Positions 30,466 to 41,060 of a stretch of DNA of 64,000 nt are shown here, in pieces. The stretch comes from Thermoplasmata archaeon (GTDB lineage: Archaea > Thermoplasmatota > Thermoplasmata > Lutacidiplasmatales > UBA184). The stretch lies in assembly GCA_021796385.1 (NCBI GenBank), contig JAJYXQ010000043.1:66202-130201 (forward strand), written 5' to 3'. The first letter of the stretch is position 1; every line of letters begins with the position of its first letter. The notes beneath the pieces are model-generated. The model searched no databases. It was not told the origin of the DNA and worked only from the letters and a program-made list of their open reading frames with translations. Both the position numbers and the translations under genes were made by a program.

Positions 30466-31027
30466 GAAGCGACGGCGACCTGGGCCCCGATTACAACTGC
30501 GGGGATCCTCGTTGCTGTTACGCCCTCCCCGACCTCAGGAGACCTCGCTTCTCTATGAATGGATGAGCGACCCGAACATGGCATTCCCCTGGGACACCTT
30601 CGCCGCGGAGAGCTATCGAGTCTTTGAGGAGGGGCTCCATACGGCTTCGCGGGAGGAGACTTCGCTCTATCCCCGCTTCGTCGTCACCCGAAGGGAGGAT
30701 GCGCGTCCCATCGGGGTGACGGGCTACTACCGGGCCCACCCCGTGCTGGAAGGTTACGATCTTTGGTACGCCATCTGCGACCCGACCGAGCGAGGCAAGG
30801 GATATGGAACCGAAGCCGTCGCGATAACGGCAGACTACCTGTTCTCCAATACACATGTCGAGCGATTGGGGGCGGTCTGCGACATCAAGAATGTTCCCTC
30901 CTACCGCCTTCTGGAATCGCTTCACTTCCGACGGGAAGGCCGCCTACGGCGGGCCCTCTTCCACCATGGCGGCTGGCACGACGCCTTTGTCTATGGGATC
31001 ACCCGTGAAGATTGGAAAGGCCGCTGA
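30440..31027 (+). CDS. GNAT family N-acetyltransferase
   Basis: LRPPRPQETSLLYEWMSDP, DLWYAICDPTERGKGYGTEAVAITADYLF, VCDIKNVPSYRLLESLHFRREG. Confidence 0.9.
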   Translation: MTGSTKPTEKRRRPGPRLQLRGSSLLLRPPRPQETSLLYEWMSDPNMAFPWDTFAAESYRVFEEGLHTASREETSLYPRFVVTRREDARPIGVTGYYRAHPVLEGYDLWYAICDPTERGKGYGTEAVAITADYLFSNTHVERLGAVCDIKNVPSYRLLESLHFRREGRLRRALFHHGGWHDAFVYGITREDWKGR

Positions 31028-31409
31028 ACTGTTCCGGGAACGGCAAAAGATCGCCGTCGCGGATCGGGCAATGACCCAACTACTCGGCCGTCGGATGCAA
31101 CTGGTCAAGAACGTTTGGGAAATCAAACGCAGATCCGATATGCCTCTGGTCGACAAAGACCAGGAGCGTGAAGTGCTCTCCCGGGTGGGGGTTTGGGGTG
31201 TCAGCGAGGGACTCGACCCTTCCTTTGTGAAGTCCCTTTGGATGGTCATCATACGTGAAGCGAAACGGCAGGCCCTCTCGGGAGGAGGAGGCGTCTCTCC
31301 GGCTCAACGGGTGCGCAAGAACTCCGGACCCGGCCGGAGGGTCCCGAAGAGCAAACGACCCCAAGCCCTACGCCAGGTTTCCCGTGCCCGGCCGCAAAGG
31401 TCTCGATGA
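30993..31409 (+). CDS. Chorismate mutase type II (AroQ-like) with basic C-terminal tail
   Basis: DRAMTQLLGRRMQLVKNVWEIKRRSDMPLVDKDQEREVLSRV...FVKSLWMVIIREAKRQ. Confidence 0.75.
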   Translation: MGSPVKIGKAAELFRERQKIAVADRAMTQLLGRRMQLVKNVWEIKRRSDMPLVDKDQEREVLSRVGVWGVSEGLDPSFVKSLWMVIIREAKRQALSGGGGVSPAQRVRKNSGPGRRVPKSKRPQALRQVSRARPQRSR

Positions 31410-32530
31410 AACTACGGAACGTGCTCAAGGAGATATGGAAGCCCCTGATCGTTATCGTTGGGGTGTTCATGTTCTCGACCACTGGGTTCGTCCTTACCCA
31501 ACGAGTCTCTTGGTTCACGGGCTTCTACTGGGGCCTGACCACCCTATCAACGGTCGGCTACGGTGACGTCGTGCCCACCAATACCTACTCCCGGCTCTTT
31601 GCCATGGTCCTCATGGTGACGACGATCGGAGTCATAGGTTATCTGGTTTCCAGCATCACAATACTTGCAATGCGCGCCCGGGATGAAGAATTGCTGGGTA
31701 GCGGTGGAACAAAGCTGACCGGTCATGTGATCCTGTTGGGGTGGACTCCGACGGCACGGACTGCGCTTCGGGAACTCATCCTCTCGGGTCAATCGGTGGC
31801 GGTCATGACACGACAACACGAATCCATCGTGGAGATCCACACGTTCGTGACTGACCTGATCGAACACTACACCAAGAATCCAGCGCTTCGGGGCACCGTG
31901 TCGAAACCGAGTGACATCTATATCGGTTACGGGGATTACACTGAGAAATCCGCGCTCACCCACTTGAACTTGGGGAAGGCCACCCGGGCCATTGTCGCAA
32001 GTCATGACGATGCGCACAACGTGATGACGTCGCTTATCCTCAAGGAGCTGGCCCCTCAACTTCGGATCGTGGTCGCCCTTGTCCAAGAGCAGTTCCGGGA
32101 GACCCTGGTAGCGGCTGGGATCACCTACGTCATTAGCCCGGCCGAAATGGGAGGACGGGTCCTGGCCGAAGCGGCGGTCCAGCCGGAGGTGGCGATCACG
32201 TTTGACGAGATAACCAACCGCGGAAACGGAGTGGCGTTCGACGAGTACGAGTTGCGGGCGGGTTCCCCGCTCGTCGGCAAGCCGTTCGGCGAGGCCATCT
32301 CCCTCGTGCAAAGGCACTGTGATTCGGTTCTCCTCGGCATCGCAAAGCCGGTTACCAAGGTGGACCGTTCTCGCTTCCAAGTGGCCGTTGCACCGCCAGC
32401 CGCGACATTGGTGAACATCGGGGATTATGCCTTGATCATTGCATCCAATGGGGAGGGTCGGGAGCGGGTCGAGCATTATCTGGGCGTCGCGTCGGGGCGC
32501 GAACGAACCCAGTCATCGGGTACTCCCTGA
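31406..32530 (+). CDS. Potassium channel with TrkA-N/TrkA-C (RCK) domains
   Basis: Selectivity filter TLSTVGYGDVVP, flanking TM helices, RCK region HVILLGWTPTARTALREL, TrkA-C-like C-terminus. Confidence 0.93.
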   Translation: MKLRNVLKEIWKPLIVIVGVFMFSTTGFVLTQRVSWFTGFYWGLTTLSTVGYGDVVPTNTYSRLFAMVLMVTTIGVIGYLVSSITILAMRARDEELLGSGGTKLTGHVILLGWTPTARTALRELILSGQSVAVMTRQHESIVEIHTFVTDLIEHYTKNPALRGTVSKPSDIYIGYGDYTEKSALTHLNLGKATRAIVASHDDAHNVMTSLILKELAPQLRIVVALVQEQFRETLVAAGITYVISPAEMGGRVLAEAAVQPEVAITFDEITNRGNGVAFDEYELRAGSPLVGKPFGEAISLVQRHCDSVLLGIAKPVTKVDRSRFQVAVAPPAATLVNIGDYALIIASNGEGRERVEHYLGVASGRERTQSSGTP

Positions 32531-32600
32531 TCCCTACGTTTCGTCCCAAGCACCACCCGAACACGGGCCGGAAAGGAGAAGCACTGTCCGGAACTTTGCC

Positions 32601-33020
32601 CTACGCAGGGACTTCTTCGACCAAGCTCTCCGAGTGTTGCAGGAGAAGCTTTTCAGAGGGGCCAGCCTCGCTCTTGGCCTCCTTGTAGAGCAACAACATG
32701 GTCTTGAAATAGAACTCGGCGACTTCTTCGCCAGCTCCAGCCCCGTAGGAGACGTAATCGTTGAAATATACGTAGACCCGGCCCCAACCGTTCGCCTTAA
32801 GGCTTGAGACGAGCTGCTGCTTTGTGAGGGATCCGCCGGATTTCGCATCGGGGACTTCCCGGACCTTCACTGTACCGCGCTCGATCTCCTCGAGGATATC
32901 CCGCAAGATGGGGCGGTCGGAAAGACCGACGAGACCGTCGTAGCTGACGTAGATCTGCGGATTCGGTTTCAAGTTGACCACATGGACGGACCGAAGTCCC
33001 TCGACACGCTTTATCCTCAT
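32601..33020 (-). CDS. Conserved hypothetical protein
   Basis: 139-aa ORF with protein-like composition. Confidence 0.55.
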   Translation of the reverse strand: MRIKRVEGLRSVHVVNLKPNPQIYVSYDGLVGLSDRPILRDILEEIERGTVKVREVPDAKSGGSLTKQQLVSSLKANGWGRVYVYFNDYVSYGAGAGEEVAEFYFKTMLLLYKEAKSEAGPSEKLLLQHSESLVEEVPA

Positions 33021-33045
33021 GAGGTGGTGAGCCGATTACGGTCTC

Positions 33046-34170
33046 CTATTTAAGGGGTTGGCTGGGTTTCGTTTCCGGCTCTGGCTTCGGTTCTGCAGAG
33101 GGAACGGGGACCTGCTTTCCGCATTTCCAGCAGAACACTTCGCCGGGCTTGAGTTCCGCCCCGCAATTCTCGCAGGTCTTCTCGTCTTCTGCCGGGGTCC
33201 CCTCGGCGGACTCGGCGGCAACGGCCATTCGCTTTTTCTCCCGGGTCTTGAGCCATCGGTAGACGAAGAGGATGGCGATGAGTATCGCCCCCAAGGCACC
33301 GGTCAAGAGGTAGAAACTGGGCAAGAGCTTCACGGCGTAGATGTAGGACCATGTCCCAGTGATGGGTCCCTCGTTCCAATAATAGCTCTGGTTTGGCACC
33401 GGGACGGCGTGCCCCTGATAGATCTCACAGTAGCCCAGGCAGGAATAGTCGTACCCCAGGCCGTTCTTGTCGAACGTATAGTTCGCAGTGAAGATGTAGT
33501 ACATGATCGAGTCGCCCGGCAGCGACATGTTGAACCAGACCTGGTTCTCGGTGCGGTTGAACGTGGAAGGACCCAACTGGTCCGGGCCGTACTCATGGAA
33601 GAAATCGGGGTTCCCGCCGCAGCCATTCGTGGATCCCTGCCCATCGTAAGGACAATCCGTGACCCAGAGGTAGACGGCCGTCACATGGATCTGTGAAGTG
33701 ACCGTGCCGTTGAACGACACGTTCTGATTCACGGCCGTGACGGTGAAGTGGAAGATCCCACCGGGTCCGGAAGATGATGAAAAAGGGGTCACTCCCGCGT
33801 CTTGGAGAACGTGGGAGTTGTTGTTGAATCCATCAAGAGACGGGCCCGGGCTATAGGGGGTAAAAAGTTCATTGTTGGTGAACGCGGCCCACAGGGGAGC
33901 CACTCCGGCTGTGACGACAATGGCGACGATGAGAAGTGTCCGGAAGGACTTGTTCCATCCCAGGTACACCGGGAGGCCGAAGGCCAGCATTATCATGATG
34001 ATGGCACCGAAGAGGATTCCGGTCTCGAACAAGGCGAGCCCGGTCAGGAGAATGATCACGACCACGAAAAAGATGTAGCCGACCGGTTTGTGGGCGAAGG
34101 CTAGTATGCTTTCTTTGAAGCCGGCCACGGTGGGGCATAATACGAGGTGTTCTTTAAGGTGACGGAGCAA
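33046..34170 (-). CDS. Membrane protein with C-terminal zinc ribbon
   Basis: TM segments at both ends of an extracytoplasmic domain; C-terminal CENCGAELKPGEVFCWKCGKQV. Confidence 0.8.
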   Translation of the reverse strand: MLRHLKEHLVLCPTVAGFKESILAFAHKPVGYIFFVVVIILLTGLALFETGILFGAIIMIMLAFGLPVYLGWNKSFRTLLIVAIVVTAGVAPLWAAFTNNELFTPYSPGPSLDGFNNNSHVLQDAGVTPFSSSSGPGGIFHFTVTAVNQNVSFNGTVTSQIHVTAVYLWVTDCPYDGQGSTNGCGGNPDFFHEYGPDQLGPSTFNRTENQVWFNMSLPGDSIMYYIFTANYTFDKNGLGYDYSCLGYCEIYQGHAVPVPNQSYYWNEGPITGTWSYIYAVKLLPSFYLLTGALGAILIAILFVYRWLKTREKKRMAVAAESAEGTPAEDEKTCENCGAELKPGEVFCWKCGKQVPVPSAEPKPEPETKPSQPLK

Positions 34171-34289
34171 AAAGGTTCGAGAGCAGGACCGGCCGGTACT
34201 CTCCCGCGGTCGGAACCTTCCAGGCCGCTCGGGCCGTCGAGGGTATGCTCGGGCGGTTTATCTACCCAATCGTTGTAGGAGCCGGAACG

Positions 34290-35600
34290 ATGGAGGCAAA
34301 CGACCGACGGATCATTCTCGTCGTCCTCGATGGGTTGGGCGACCTCCCTCACCCAGCCCTCGGGGGGAAGACCCCCCTTGAGGCGGCCGTCACCCCACAC
34401 CTAGACCGGTTGGCTCAAGATTCCCGCCTCGGACTCCTCTACCCCGTTCGAAAGGGTGTGGCTCCCGAGTCGGATGCGGGTGTGCTCGGACTCCTCGGGT
34501 ATGATCCCGAGGCCGAGTCACCAGGACGCGGGGTGCTCGAGGCGATGGGGATCGGTTTGGACCTCGCACCGGGGGATGTCGCCTTGAGGTTCAACTTTGC
34601 CACGGCGGATAGTGGGGGGCGTATCATCGATCAGCGGGTCGGGCGGAACCTTTCCACCGCTGAGGCAACGGCCCTTGCGGATGCCGTTTCCAAGGCGGAC
34701 TTGCTTCATGACCTTGGGATCCAAGCTACGGTTCGGGCCACGGTCGGCCATCGAGGGGTGCTCCGTCTTCGCCCACTGGATGGCGGGGCACTGTCGGCAG
34801 ATGTAACGAACTCAGACCCGTTCTATCTTCGGGCGGGCCGGGCGGGCCATGCGGTCAAGCCCAAGGAGCCCAGGGTTCTCGAAGTGGCTCCCCAGACGAA
34901 CACCCCCGCCGCTCTCCGGACCGCACAGGCCCTCAATCGGTTCTCGGAGCGAGCTACCGATATCCTTCTCTCACATCCGGTGAACGGTGCACGGGTGCTT
35001 CGCGGGGTTCTTGTGGCGAATCGGCTCATTGTCCGGGATGCTGGGAACGTCGCACAGGGCCTTCCTGGGTTCCAAGCAAGGCACGGGATATCCGGGGCGG
35101 CGATAACCGAGATGCCCGTGGAACGCGGCATCGCCCTCCTGCTCGGTCTGTCGGACCGTTTTGTCGGGCCGATGGGAGCCGATGTTCCCTTGGCGCTTCG
35201 GGACCGAGCCGAGGCGGTCCGAACCGCGGCAGGCACCCCAGACATCCGCTTTGTGTACGTGCATTTGAAGGGGCCAGACGTTCCCGGTCACGATGGAGAG
35301 GCGCAACGCAAGCGGGAGATCATCGAGGAGATCGACGCGCACTTCTTCGGACCGCTGCTGAAAGGCTTCGACCTCACTTCAATAACCATCGCAATTACCG
35401 CAGATCACTCCACCCCGTGCATTCTCAAGGGTCACAGCGACGACCCGGTGCCATTACTGGTGACCGGAAATCCTCCTCCCACGGCCCATCCTTCGGTCAG
35501 GTACACCGAAGCTTGTGCGAGGGAAGGAACGCTCGGTGTGCACCGTGGGGTGGAGATCATTCCTTTCCTCCTTCACGGGGTTTGGAAAAACCTCGCATGA
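34290..35600 (+). CDS. apgM: 2,3-bisphosphoglycerate-independent phosphoglycerate mutase, archaeal type
   Basis: IILVVLDGLGDLPHPALGGKTPLEAA, HLKGPDVPGHDGE, ITADHSTPCILKGHSDDPVPLLV. Confidence 0.95.
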   Translation: MEANDRRIILVVLDGLGDLPHPALGGKTPLEAAVTPHLDRLAQDSRLGLLYPVRKGVAPESDAGVLGLLGYDPEAESPGRGVLEAMGIGLDLAPGDVALRFNFATADSGGRIIDQRVGRNLSTAEATALADAVSKADLLHDLGIQATVRATVGHRGVLRLRPLDGGALSADVTNSDPFYLRAGRAGHAVKPKEPRVLEVAPQTNTPAALRTAQALNRFSERATDILLSHPVNGARVLRGVLVANRLIVRDAGNVAQGLPGFQARHGISGAAITEMPVERGIALLLGLSDRFVGPMGADVPLALRDRAEAVRTAAGTPDIRFVYVHLKGPDVPGHDGEAQRKREIIEEIDAHFFGPLLKGFDLTSITIAITADHSTPCILKGHSDDPVPLLVTGNPPPTAHPSVRYTEACAREGTLGVHRGVEIIPFLLHGVWKNLA

Positions 35601-36625
35601 CCTTGGCCAAGGCCGTCCGGGTGCCCCGAGACCGCGCTGAGACGGTCCGAAGGGACCTCGCGCAGCAGAATCTGCTCTCCCGGTCGTTGAAACCCCTCCG
35701 GGTCAATTCGCATGTGCTGTTTCCCTTGGAAGGAGATCCGGGGGATATTGCGGAGGAAGTGGTCTCGGCCGACTTTCCCGACCAGAAGTCCCGACCTCGT
35801 TCATTCGAAGATCTGGCGCAGGTACCCGAGACCATACGGTCCCAGCTTCCCCGGTCGTTTGACGTGGTGGGAAGCGTCGTGGCGATACGCCTGGAGGAGC
35901 CGTTGCTTCCATACCGGGAAGAAATCGGACGAGCCCTGTTGGCCTTCGTTCCCGGAGTTAGGACCGTGGCGATCGACCATGGGGTTCAAGGCGTCGCGCG
36001 GATCCGCTCCCTCGAGGTCATTGCTGGAGAACGCACCTTGGTCACATCGGTCAAGGAGAACGGACTGACCTTCACGGTCGACCTGGGAGGAGTCTACTTT
36101 TCCCCCCGCCTTGCGCGGGAGCACGGGCGGGTGGCGGCGCTTGTGGAGGATGGGGAGAAGGTCCTCGACATCTTCTGTGGGTTTGGCCCTTTCGGGCTCA
36201 CGATCCTGCGTAGGAATGCGCACGCGAGCGTGGTGAGCCTAGATTCGAATCCCAGGGCGATAGATCTGCTATTGCTTAATGCCCGATCGCTGAAAGTCGA
36301 TCAACGTCTCGAGGCATACTGTCAAGACGCGGCGGTCTTCCTTGAGGAGGAACGGAGCTTCGACCGCGCGATCATGAATCTCCCTCGCGAAGGATATAAG
36401 TACCTTGGGAAGGTGGGGAGGCGCGTGAAGAGGCATGGGAGGCTCCACTTCTATGGCCTGTTCCTCCGGGACCAGCGCCGCACCGCGGACCAGGAGGTGC
36501 TGTCCGCCCTATCATCCCCGAGAGTCCAGAACGCTTGGAGCCTCGAAGAATCCCGGGAAGTGCATCCCTACTCCCCGTCGCGATCCCTCATGACCTTCAC
36601 CCTGAGGAAAGATGGAGAAATCTAA
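35597..36625 (+). CDS. tRNA (guanine37-N1)-methyltransferase Trm5 family
   Basis: GVYFSPRLAREHGRVAALVEDGEKVLDIFCGFGPFGLTI, SLDSNPRAIDLLLLNARSL, IMNLPREGYKYL. Confidence 0.9.
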   Translation: MTLAKAVRVPRDRAETVRRDLAQQNLLSRSLKPLRVNSHVLFPLEGDPGDIAEEVVSADFPDQKSRPRSFEDLAQVPETIRSQLPRSFDVVGSVVAIRLEEPLLPYREEIGRALLAFVPGVRTVAIDHGVQGVARIRSLEVIAGERTLVTSVKENGLTFTVDLGGVYFSPRLAREHGRVAALVEDGEKVLDIFCGFGPFGLTILRRNAHASVVSLDSNPRAIDLLLLNARSLKVDQRLEAYCQDAAVFLEEERSFDRAIMNLPREGYKYLGKVGRRVKRHGRLHFYGLFLRDQRRTADQEVLSALSSPRVQNAWSLEESREVHPYSPSRSLMTFTLRKDGEI

Positions 36626-38975
36626 GGCCCGCCTGCGGCATAGCGACGAGAGCGCAAAGACCGAAGAACGACTGATCGTCCCTCTCGAAGATGTCGGCGA
36701 GAGCGATCTAGCCCTCGCTGGAGGCAAAGCCTCCAAGCTCGGCGACCTCGTAAAGACGGGCATTCCGATCCCTCCCGGATACGTCGTCACCACCCATGCC
36801 TATGCCGCATACGTGAACGAGACCGGGGTCGGAAAGAAGATCGATGCGCTCCTGGCCCGGTTGGACAGGTCGGGCGAAACGGGTGCCGAAGAGGTATCCA
36901 TCGCCATCCGGAAACTGTTCGAAGAGACCCCGATGCCCTCGGCCCTGCAAGATCTCATCCTTACTGCCCACCGTAAGTTCTGCGCGGATCATGATGTCGA
37001 GTTCTCTGCCGTTCGGTCATCCGCGACCGCGGAGGACCTGGACGATGCCAGCTTCGCTGGTCTCCAGGACACATACCTGAACGTGGGCACCCCCGAGGAA
37101 GTTGTCCTGCGCATCCGACGCTGCTGGGGGTCGCTTTTCACCCCGCGCGTTTTGGTCTACCGGAACCGTAAAGGGATCGCTCACGAAGGCGTCAAGCTGG
37201 CGGTCCTTGTCCAGAAGATGGTCGCTTCCGATGTCTCGGGAGTGCTCTTCACCGCGGACCCCAACACCGGAGAGAAGCGGACGATCATTGAAGCGGCATG
37301 GGGGCTCGGAGAACTGGTCGTGGGCGGGGAGGTCACCCCTGACCACTACGTTGTGGACCCCGCCTCCTCTAAGATCATCACCCGGAGCGTGGCGACGCAA
37401 CGGGTGAAGCTTGTCCGAAAACCCGGCGGGGGCAACGAACGGATCCCGGTCGAGGACTCTCTACAACGGGCACCCAAGCTTCAGGACCAACAGCTTCTCC
37501 GCTTGGCTTCACTGGGGAAAATGATCGAGTCCCACTACCGCCGGCCAATGGATGTGGAATGGTGCTTCGAGGGTCGGGAACCTTATATTGTCCAAGCTCG
37601 TCCCGTGACCACGTTGAGCGCCCAACCGGCAACGACTCCCGCAACAACCCCGCCGACTGGCCCGGCCGCCATCCTGCTCAAGGGATTGGGAGCGAGCCCG
37701 GGCGTCGCCGTTGGAAAGGTGAAGGTCCTTTCCGGGGCGGCGGAGATCAACCGCATGGAACCGGGTGAGATCCTGGTCACCACGATGACCACCCCCGACA
37801 TGGTTCCCGCAATGACGAAGGCGGCCGCCATCATCACTGATGAAGGAGGAATGACCTGTCACGCGGCGATCGTATCCCGCGAGCTTGGGGTGCCCTGCAT
37901 TGTCGGGACTCAGGAAGCCACCCGGGTTCTCCATCCGGGCATGACGGTCACGGTGGATGGAAAGCTGGGTCTCGTGTATGAGGGGGCCAAGCCCTCCGAG
38001 GCGCCCTCTCCGAAGGAGACGCACACGGCCCACGGCGGGAGCGGAGGGACGCACCACCCGGTCACGACGACCAAGATCTACGTCAACGTGTCGATCCCGG
38101 AGAAAGCGAAGGAATACGCCCAACTCCCGGTCCAAGGGGTCGGACTGTTCCGGATCGAGTTCCTCTTCACGAGCTACGTGAAGGTGCACCCGCTCTCGCT
38201 GTTGAAACAAGGGAAGGGCAAAGAGCTCGTGGACAAGCTTGCCAAGGGAATCGAGGTGGTCTGCGAGGCGTTCAATCCGCGACCGGTGATCATCCGCACG
38301 AGCGATTTCAAGACGAACGAGTACCGCGGGATGCCTGGCGGGGCGGAGTTCGAGCCCGAGGAGGCCAACCCCATGATCGGCTGGCGGGGATGTTCTCGGT
38401 ACGTTTCGAAGAGCTACCGGGAGGCGTTCATGCTGGAGTTGGAGGCCATCGAACGCGTGCGGAACAGCCGGGGGCTACGCAATGCCCAGGTCATGCTCCC
38501 CTTCGTCAGGAACACGGAGGAGCTTGACCTCATCCGGGTGATGATGGAAGAGAAAGGCCTCCGCCGATCGAAGGACATGAAGCTCTACCTCATGGCCGAA
38601 GTCCCGAGCATCATCTTCAGGGCTCGCGAGTTCGCCAAATATGCGGACGGATTCTCGATAGGGTCCAACGATCTGACCCAGCTCGTGATGGGGGCCGATC
38701 GGGATTCGGACATCTTGGGGAAGATGGGCTACTTCGATGAGCGGGACCCGGCGGTGAAGCGCGCCATCCAGATGCTCATCCATGACGCGCACGAGGCCGG
38801 AGCGACCGTGGGCATCTGCGGACAGGCGCCCAGTGTCTACCCCGAGTTTGCCGAGTTCCTGGTGGACGAAGGGATCGATTCCATCTCACTCAACGCAGAT
38901 ACCGTAGCGCCGACCATCCGCACGATCGCCGCCGCCGAACAGAAGCTCCTGCTCCACGCGGCCCGCCGGGCCTGA
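36612..38975 (+). CDS. ppsA: Phosphoenolpyruvate synthase
   Basis: LALAGGKASKLGDL, SSATAEDLDDASFAGLQDTYLNV, GGMTCHAAIVSRELGVPCIVGT, DGFSIGSNDLTQLVMGADRDS. Confidence 0.96.
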   Translation: MEKSKARLRHSDESAKTEERLIVPLEDVGESDLALAGGKASKLGDLVKTGIPIPPGYVVTTHAYAAYVNETGVGKKIDALLARLDRSGETGAEEVSIAIRKLFEETPMPSALQDLILTAHRKFCADHDVEFSAVRSSATAEDLDDASFAGLQDTYLNVGTPEEVVLRIRRCWGSLFTPRVLVYRNRKGIAHEGVKLAVLVQKMVASDVSGVLFTADPNTGEKRTIIEAAWGLGELVVGGEVTPDHYVVDPASSKIITRSVATQRVKLVRKPGGGNERIPVEDSLQRAPKLQDQQLLRLASLGKMIESHYRRPMDVEWCFEGREPYIVQARPVTTLSAQPATTPATTPPTGPAAILLKGLGASPGVAVGKVKVLSGAAEINRMEPGEILVTTMTTPDMVPAMTKAAAIITDEGGMTCHAAIVSRELGVPCIVGTQEATRVLHPGMTVTVDGKLGLVYEGAKPSEAPSPKETHTAHGGSGGTHHPVTTTKIYVNVSIPEKAKEYAQLPVQGVGLFRIEFLFTSYVKVHPLSLLKQGKGKELVDKLAKGIEVVCEAFNPRPVIIRTSDFKTNEYRGMPGGAEFEPEEANPMIGWRGCSRYVSKSYREAFMLELEAIERVRNSRGLRNAQVMLPFVRNTEELDLIRVMMEEKGLRRSKDMKLYLMAEVPSIIFRAREFAKYADGFSIGSNDLTQLVMGADRDSDILGKMGYFDERDPAVKRAIQMLIHDAHEAGATVGICGQAPSVYPEFAEFLVDEGIDSISLNADTVAPTIRTIAAAEQKLLLHAARRA

Positions 38976-38990
38976 ACCCGGAGACCTCAC

Positions 38991-40880
38991 ATGACCAATC
39001 GTGACATGCGCGCTGCCGTACTTGGCGGCGGCAACATGGGATCGGGCATTGCCCAGACCTTTGCTACGGCGGGATACCCCGTCTCCGTCCGGGACTTGAC
39101 CGAGAAGGACCTCGACCGGGGTCGGGGGATCATAGAGAAGAACCTGTCCCGATCGGTCGAGCGCGGGCGTATCGATGCACCCAAGAAGGCACAGATCCTC
39201 TCCCGGATCGAGTTCACGACCGAGCTCGCCGGGGCCGTTTCCGGTGCTCAACTGATCGTCGAGGCGGTCTTCGAGGACCCGAAGGTCAAGAAGGCCCTTT
39301 ACACGGACCTCGCCCCCCTCGTCTCTCCGGAAGCAATCGTTGCGACCAATACTTCGAGTCTCTCGGTGGGGAAGCTATTCAACGACTTCCCAGTACCGGA
39401 ACGATGTGCGGGCCTCCATTTCTTCTTTCCCGCCTCCGTCAACAAGCTCGTTGAAGTGATCCCCGGGCCTTCCACATCCCGAAGGACTTTAGACCAACTC
39501 TCCGGAATCTGCTATTCCATCCGAAAGATCCCCATCAAAGTGAAGGATGCACCCGGCTTCTGCGTCAATCGGTTCTTTGTCCCCTTCCTGAACGAATCTA
39601 CTCGTATCGTGGAGGAAGGCATCGCCGGCATTCCCACGGTCGAAGAGGCGGCCAATGAGCTCCTCGGGACCAAGATGGGGCCCTTCCAGCTGATGAACGT
39701 CACGGGGATCCCCATCGCCTTCCATTCGATCTCAACGCTGGGGGACGCCTTTGGTGACTATTACCGCCCCTCAAAGCTTCTAAAGGAGCAATTCGAACGG
39801 GGGGCGAACTGGAGCCTGGAGGGCGCAGTCGAGACCTCTGCCAAGGATGACGTCAAAGGACGGCTCGCGGGTACCGTGATCGGCATCGCCTCTCGCCTCG
39901 TGGAGGAGGGGGTGGCCCGGGCGGAGGAGACCGACCGGGGAGCCCGCATCGGGCTTGCTTGGAAGCAGGGCCCGTTCGAGCTGCTGAACTCGCTCGGTAC
40001 GATCGCGGGGTACGAGCATGTGGACAAGCTCCACCGGCGCTGGGGCGTCACGTTTCCGGTCTCCCCACGCCTTGCAGAGATCGCGATCTTAAATGAACCC
40101 TGGCCGCTGTCGACCGTGCTCTATACAAAGGAGGCGCCGATCGCATGGATACAGCTCGACCGTCCGGAGGCGCTCAATGCCCTCAACTCATCGGTGTTGA
40201 GAGACCTGGACTCCGCCGTGGGCCAGGCGGCGGCAGACCCGGAGGTCCGGGTGGTCCTGATCTCGAGCACATCGAACAATTTTGCCGCAGGAGCGGACAT
40301 TGCCGAGATGGTATCCAAAACCCCCGCAGAGTCGCTCGCTTACACCACGCGGGGCCACGAAGTCCTTCGGAAAATCGAGACGCTTGAAAAGCCGGTCATT
40401 AGTGTGGTAGATGGCTATGCACTGGGGGGAGGTCTCGAGCTCGCGCTCTCCGCCGATTTCATTCTGGCCGGAGAAGATGCGACCTTGGGCCTACCCGAGG
40501 TCTCCTTGGGCATCATCCCGGGTTTCGGAGGGACCCAACGCCTATCCCGGCTTATCGGTAGGGCCAAGGCCAAGATGCTGATCCTGAGCGGGCTCCCCGT
40601 GAGGGCACCTGAGGCGTGCGCCTTGGGGTTTGTAGCCCGGACATACCCTTCCGAGCAGCTGCGGGACGAAGCCCGCGCCTTAGCCCTGACGATCGCCTCC
40701 CGGGCGCCGCGTGCCGTGCAACTGGCGAAACAGGCCGTCGACGGCGGGACCGAAGCTTCCTTACCAACGGGACTGGCCCTTGAGCGTCAGCTCGCAACGT
40801 ACACCTTCACGACCACGGACCTTCGGGAAGGCATGAGGGCCTATCTCGAGAAGCGGAAGCCCGAATTCACGGGTGCCTAA
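38991..40880 (+). CDS. Fused 3-hydroxyacyl-CoA dehydrogenase / enoyl-CoA hydratase
   Basis: AAVLGGGNMGSGIAQTFATAGYPV (Rossmann) and hydratase part FAAGADIAEM, YALGGGLELALSADFILAGEDATLGLPEVSLGIIPGFGGTQRL. Confidence 0.96.
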   Translation: MTNRDMRAAVLGGGNMGSGIAQTFATAGYPVSVRDLTEKDLDRGRGIIEKNLSRSVERGRIDAPKKAQILSRIEFTTELAGAVSGAQLIVEAVFEDPKVKKALYTDLAPLVSPEAIVATNTSSLSVGKLFNDFPVPERCAGLHFFFPASVNKLVEVIPGPSTSRRTLDQLSGICYSIRKIPIKVKDAPGFCVNRFFVPFLNESTRIVEEGIAGIPTVEEAANELLGTKMGPFQLMNVTGIPIAFHSISTLGDAFGDYYRPSKLLKEQFERGANWSLEGAVETSAKDDVKGRLAGTVIGIASRLVEEGVARAEETDRGARIGLAWKQGPFELLNSLGTIAGYEHVDKLHRRWGVTFPVSPRLAEIAILNEPWPLSTVLYTKEAPIAWIQLDRPEALNALNSSVLRDLDSAVGQAAADPEVRVVLISSTSNNFAAGADIAEMVSKTPAESLAYTTRGHEVLRKIETLEKPVISVVDGYALGGGLELALSADFILAGEDATLGLPEVSLGIIPGFGGTQRLSRLIGRAKAKMLILSGLPVRAPEACALGFVARTYPSEQLRDEARALALTIASRAPRAVQLAKQAVDGGTEASLPTGLALERQLATYTFTTTDLREGMRAYLEKRKPEFTGA

Positions 40881-41060
40881 GCGAGAGCCCCGGGACTTCC
40901 ATCCCGTAAGGGAAGGTACTTAACGGAACTTATAGACACCTTTTCCAATGGTTTAGGCTGGGAGCAAGGTATCTGAACACTGGGGGAGGGGAAGCGCCGT
41001 GTCGTATCGAACGGAACCTTCTACTCGTCGTTCGGAGCGAGGGCGAGCCGCGCGGTCGCT

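Noticed and set aside
31547-32476. 309-aa minus-strand ORF opposite the K+ channel
   Set aside because: Antisense to a gene with the TVGYGD filter; no domain features.
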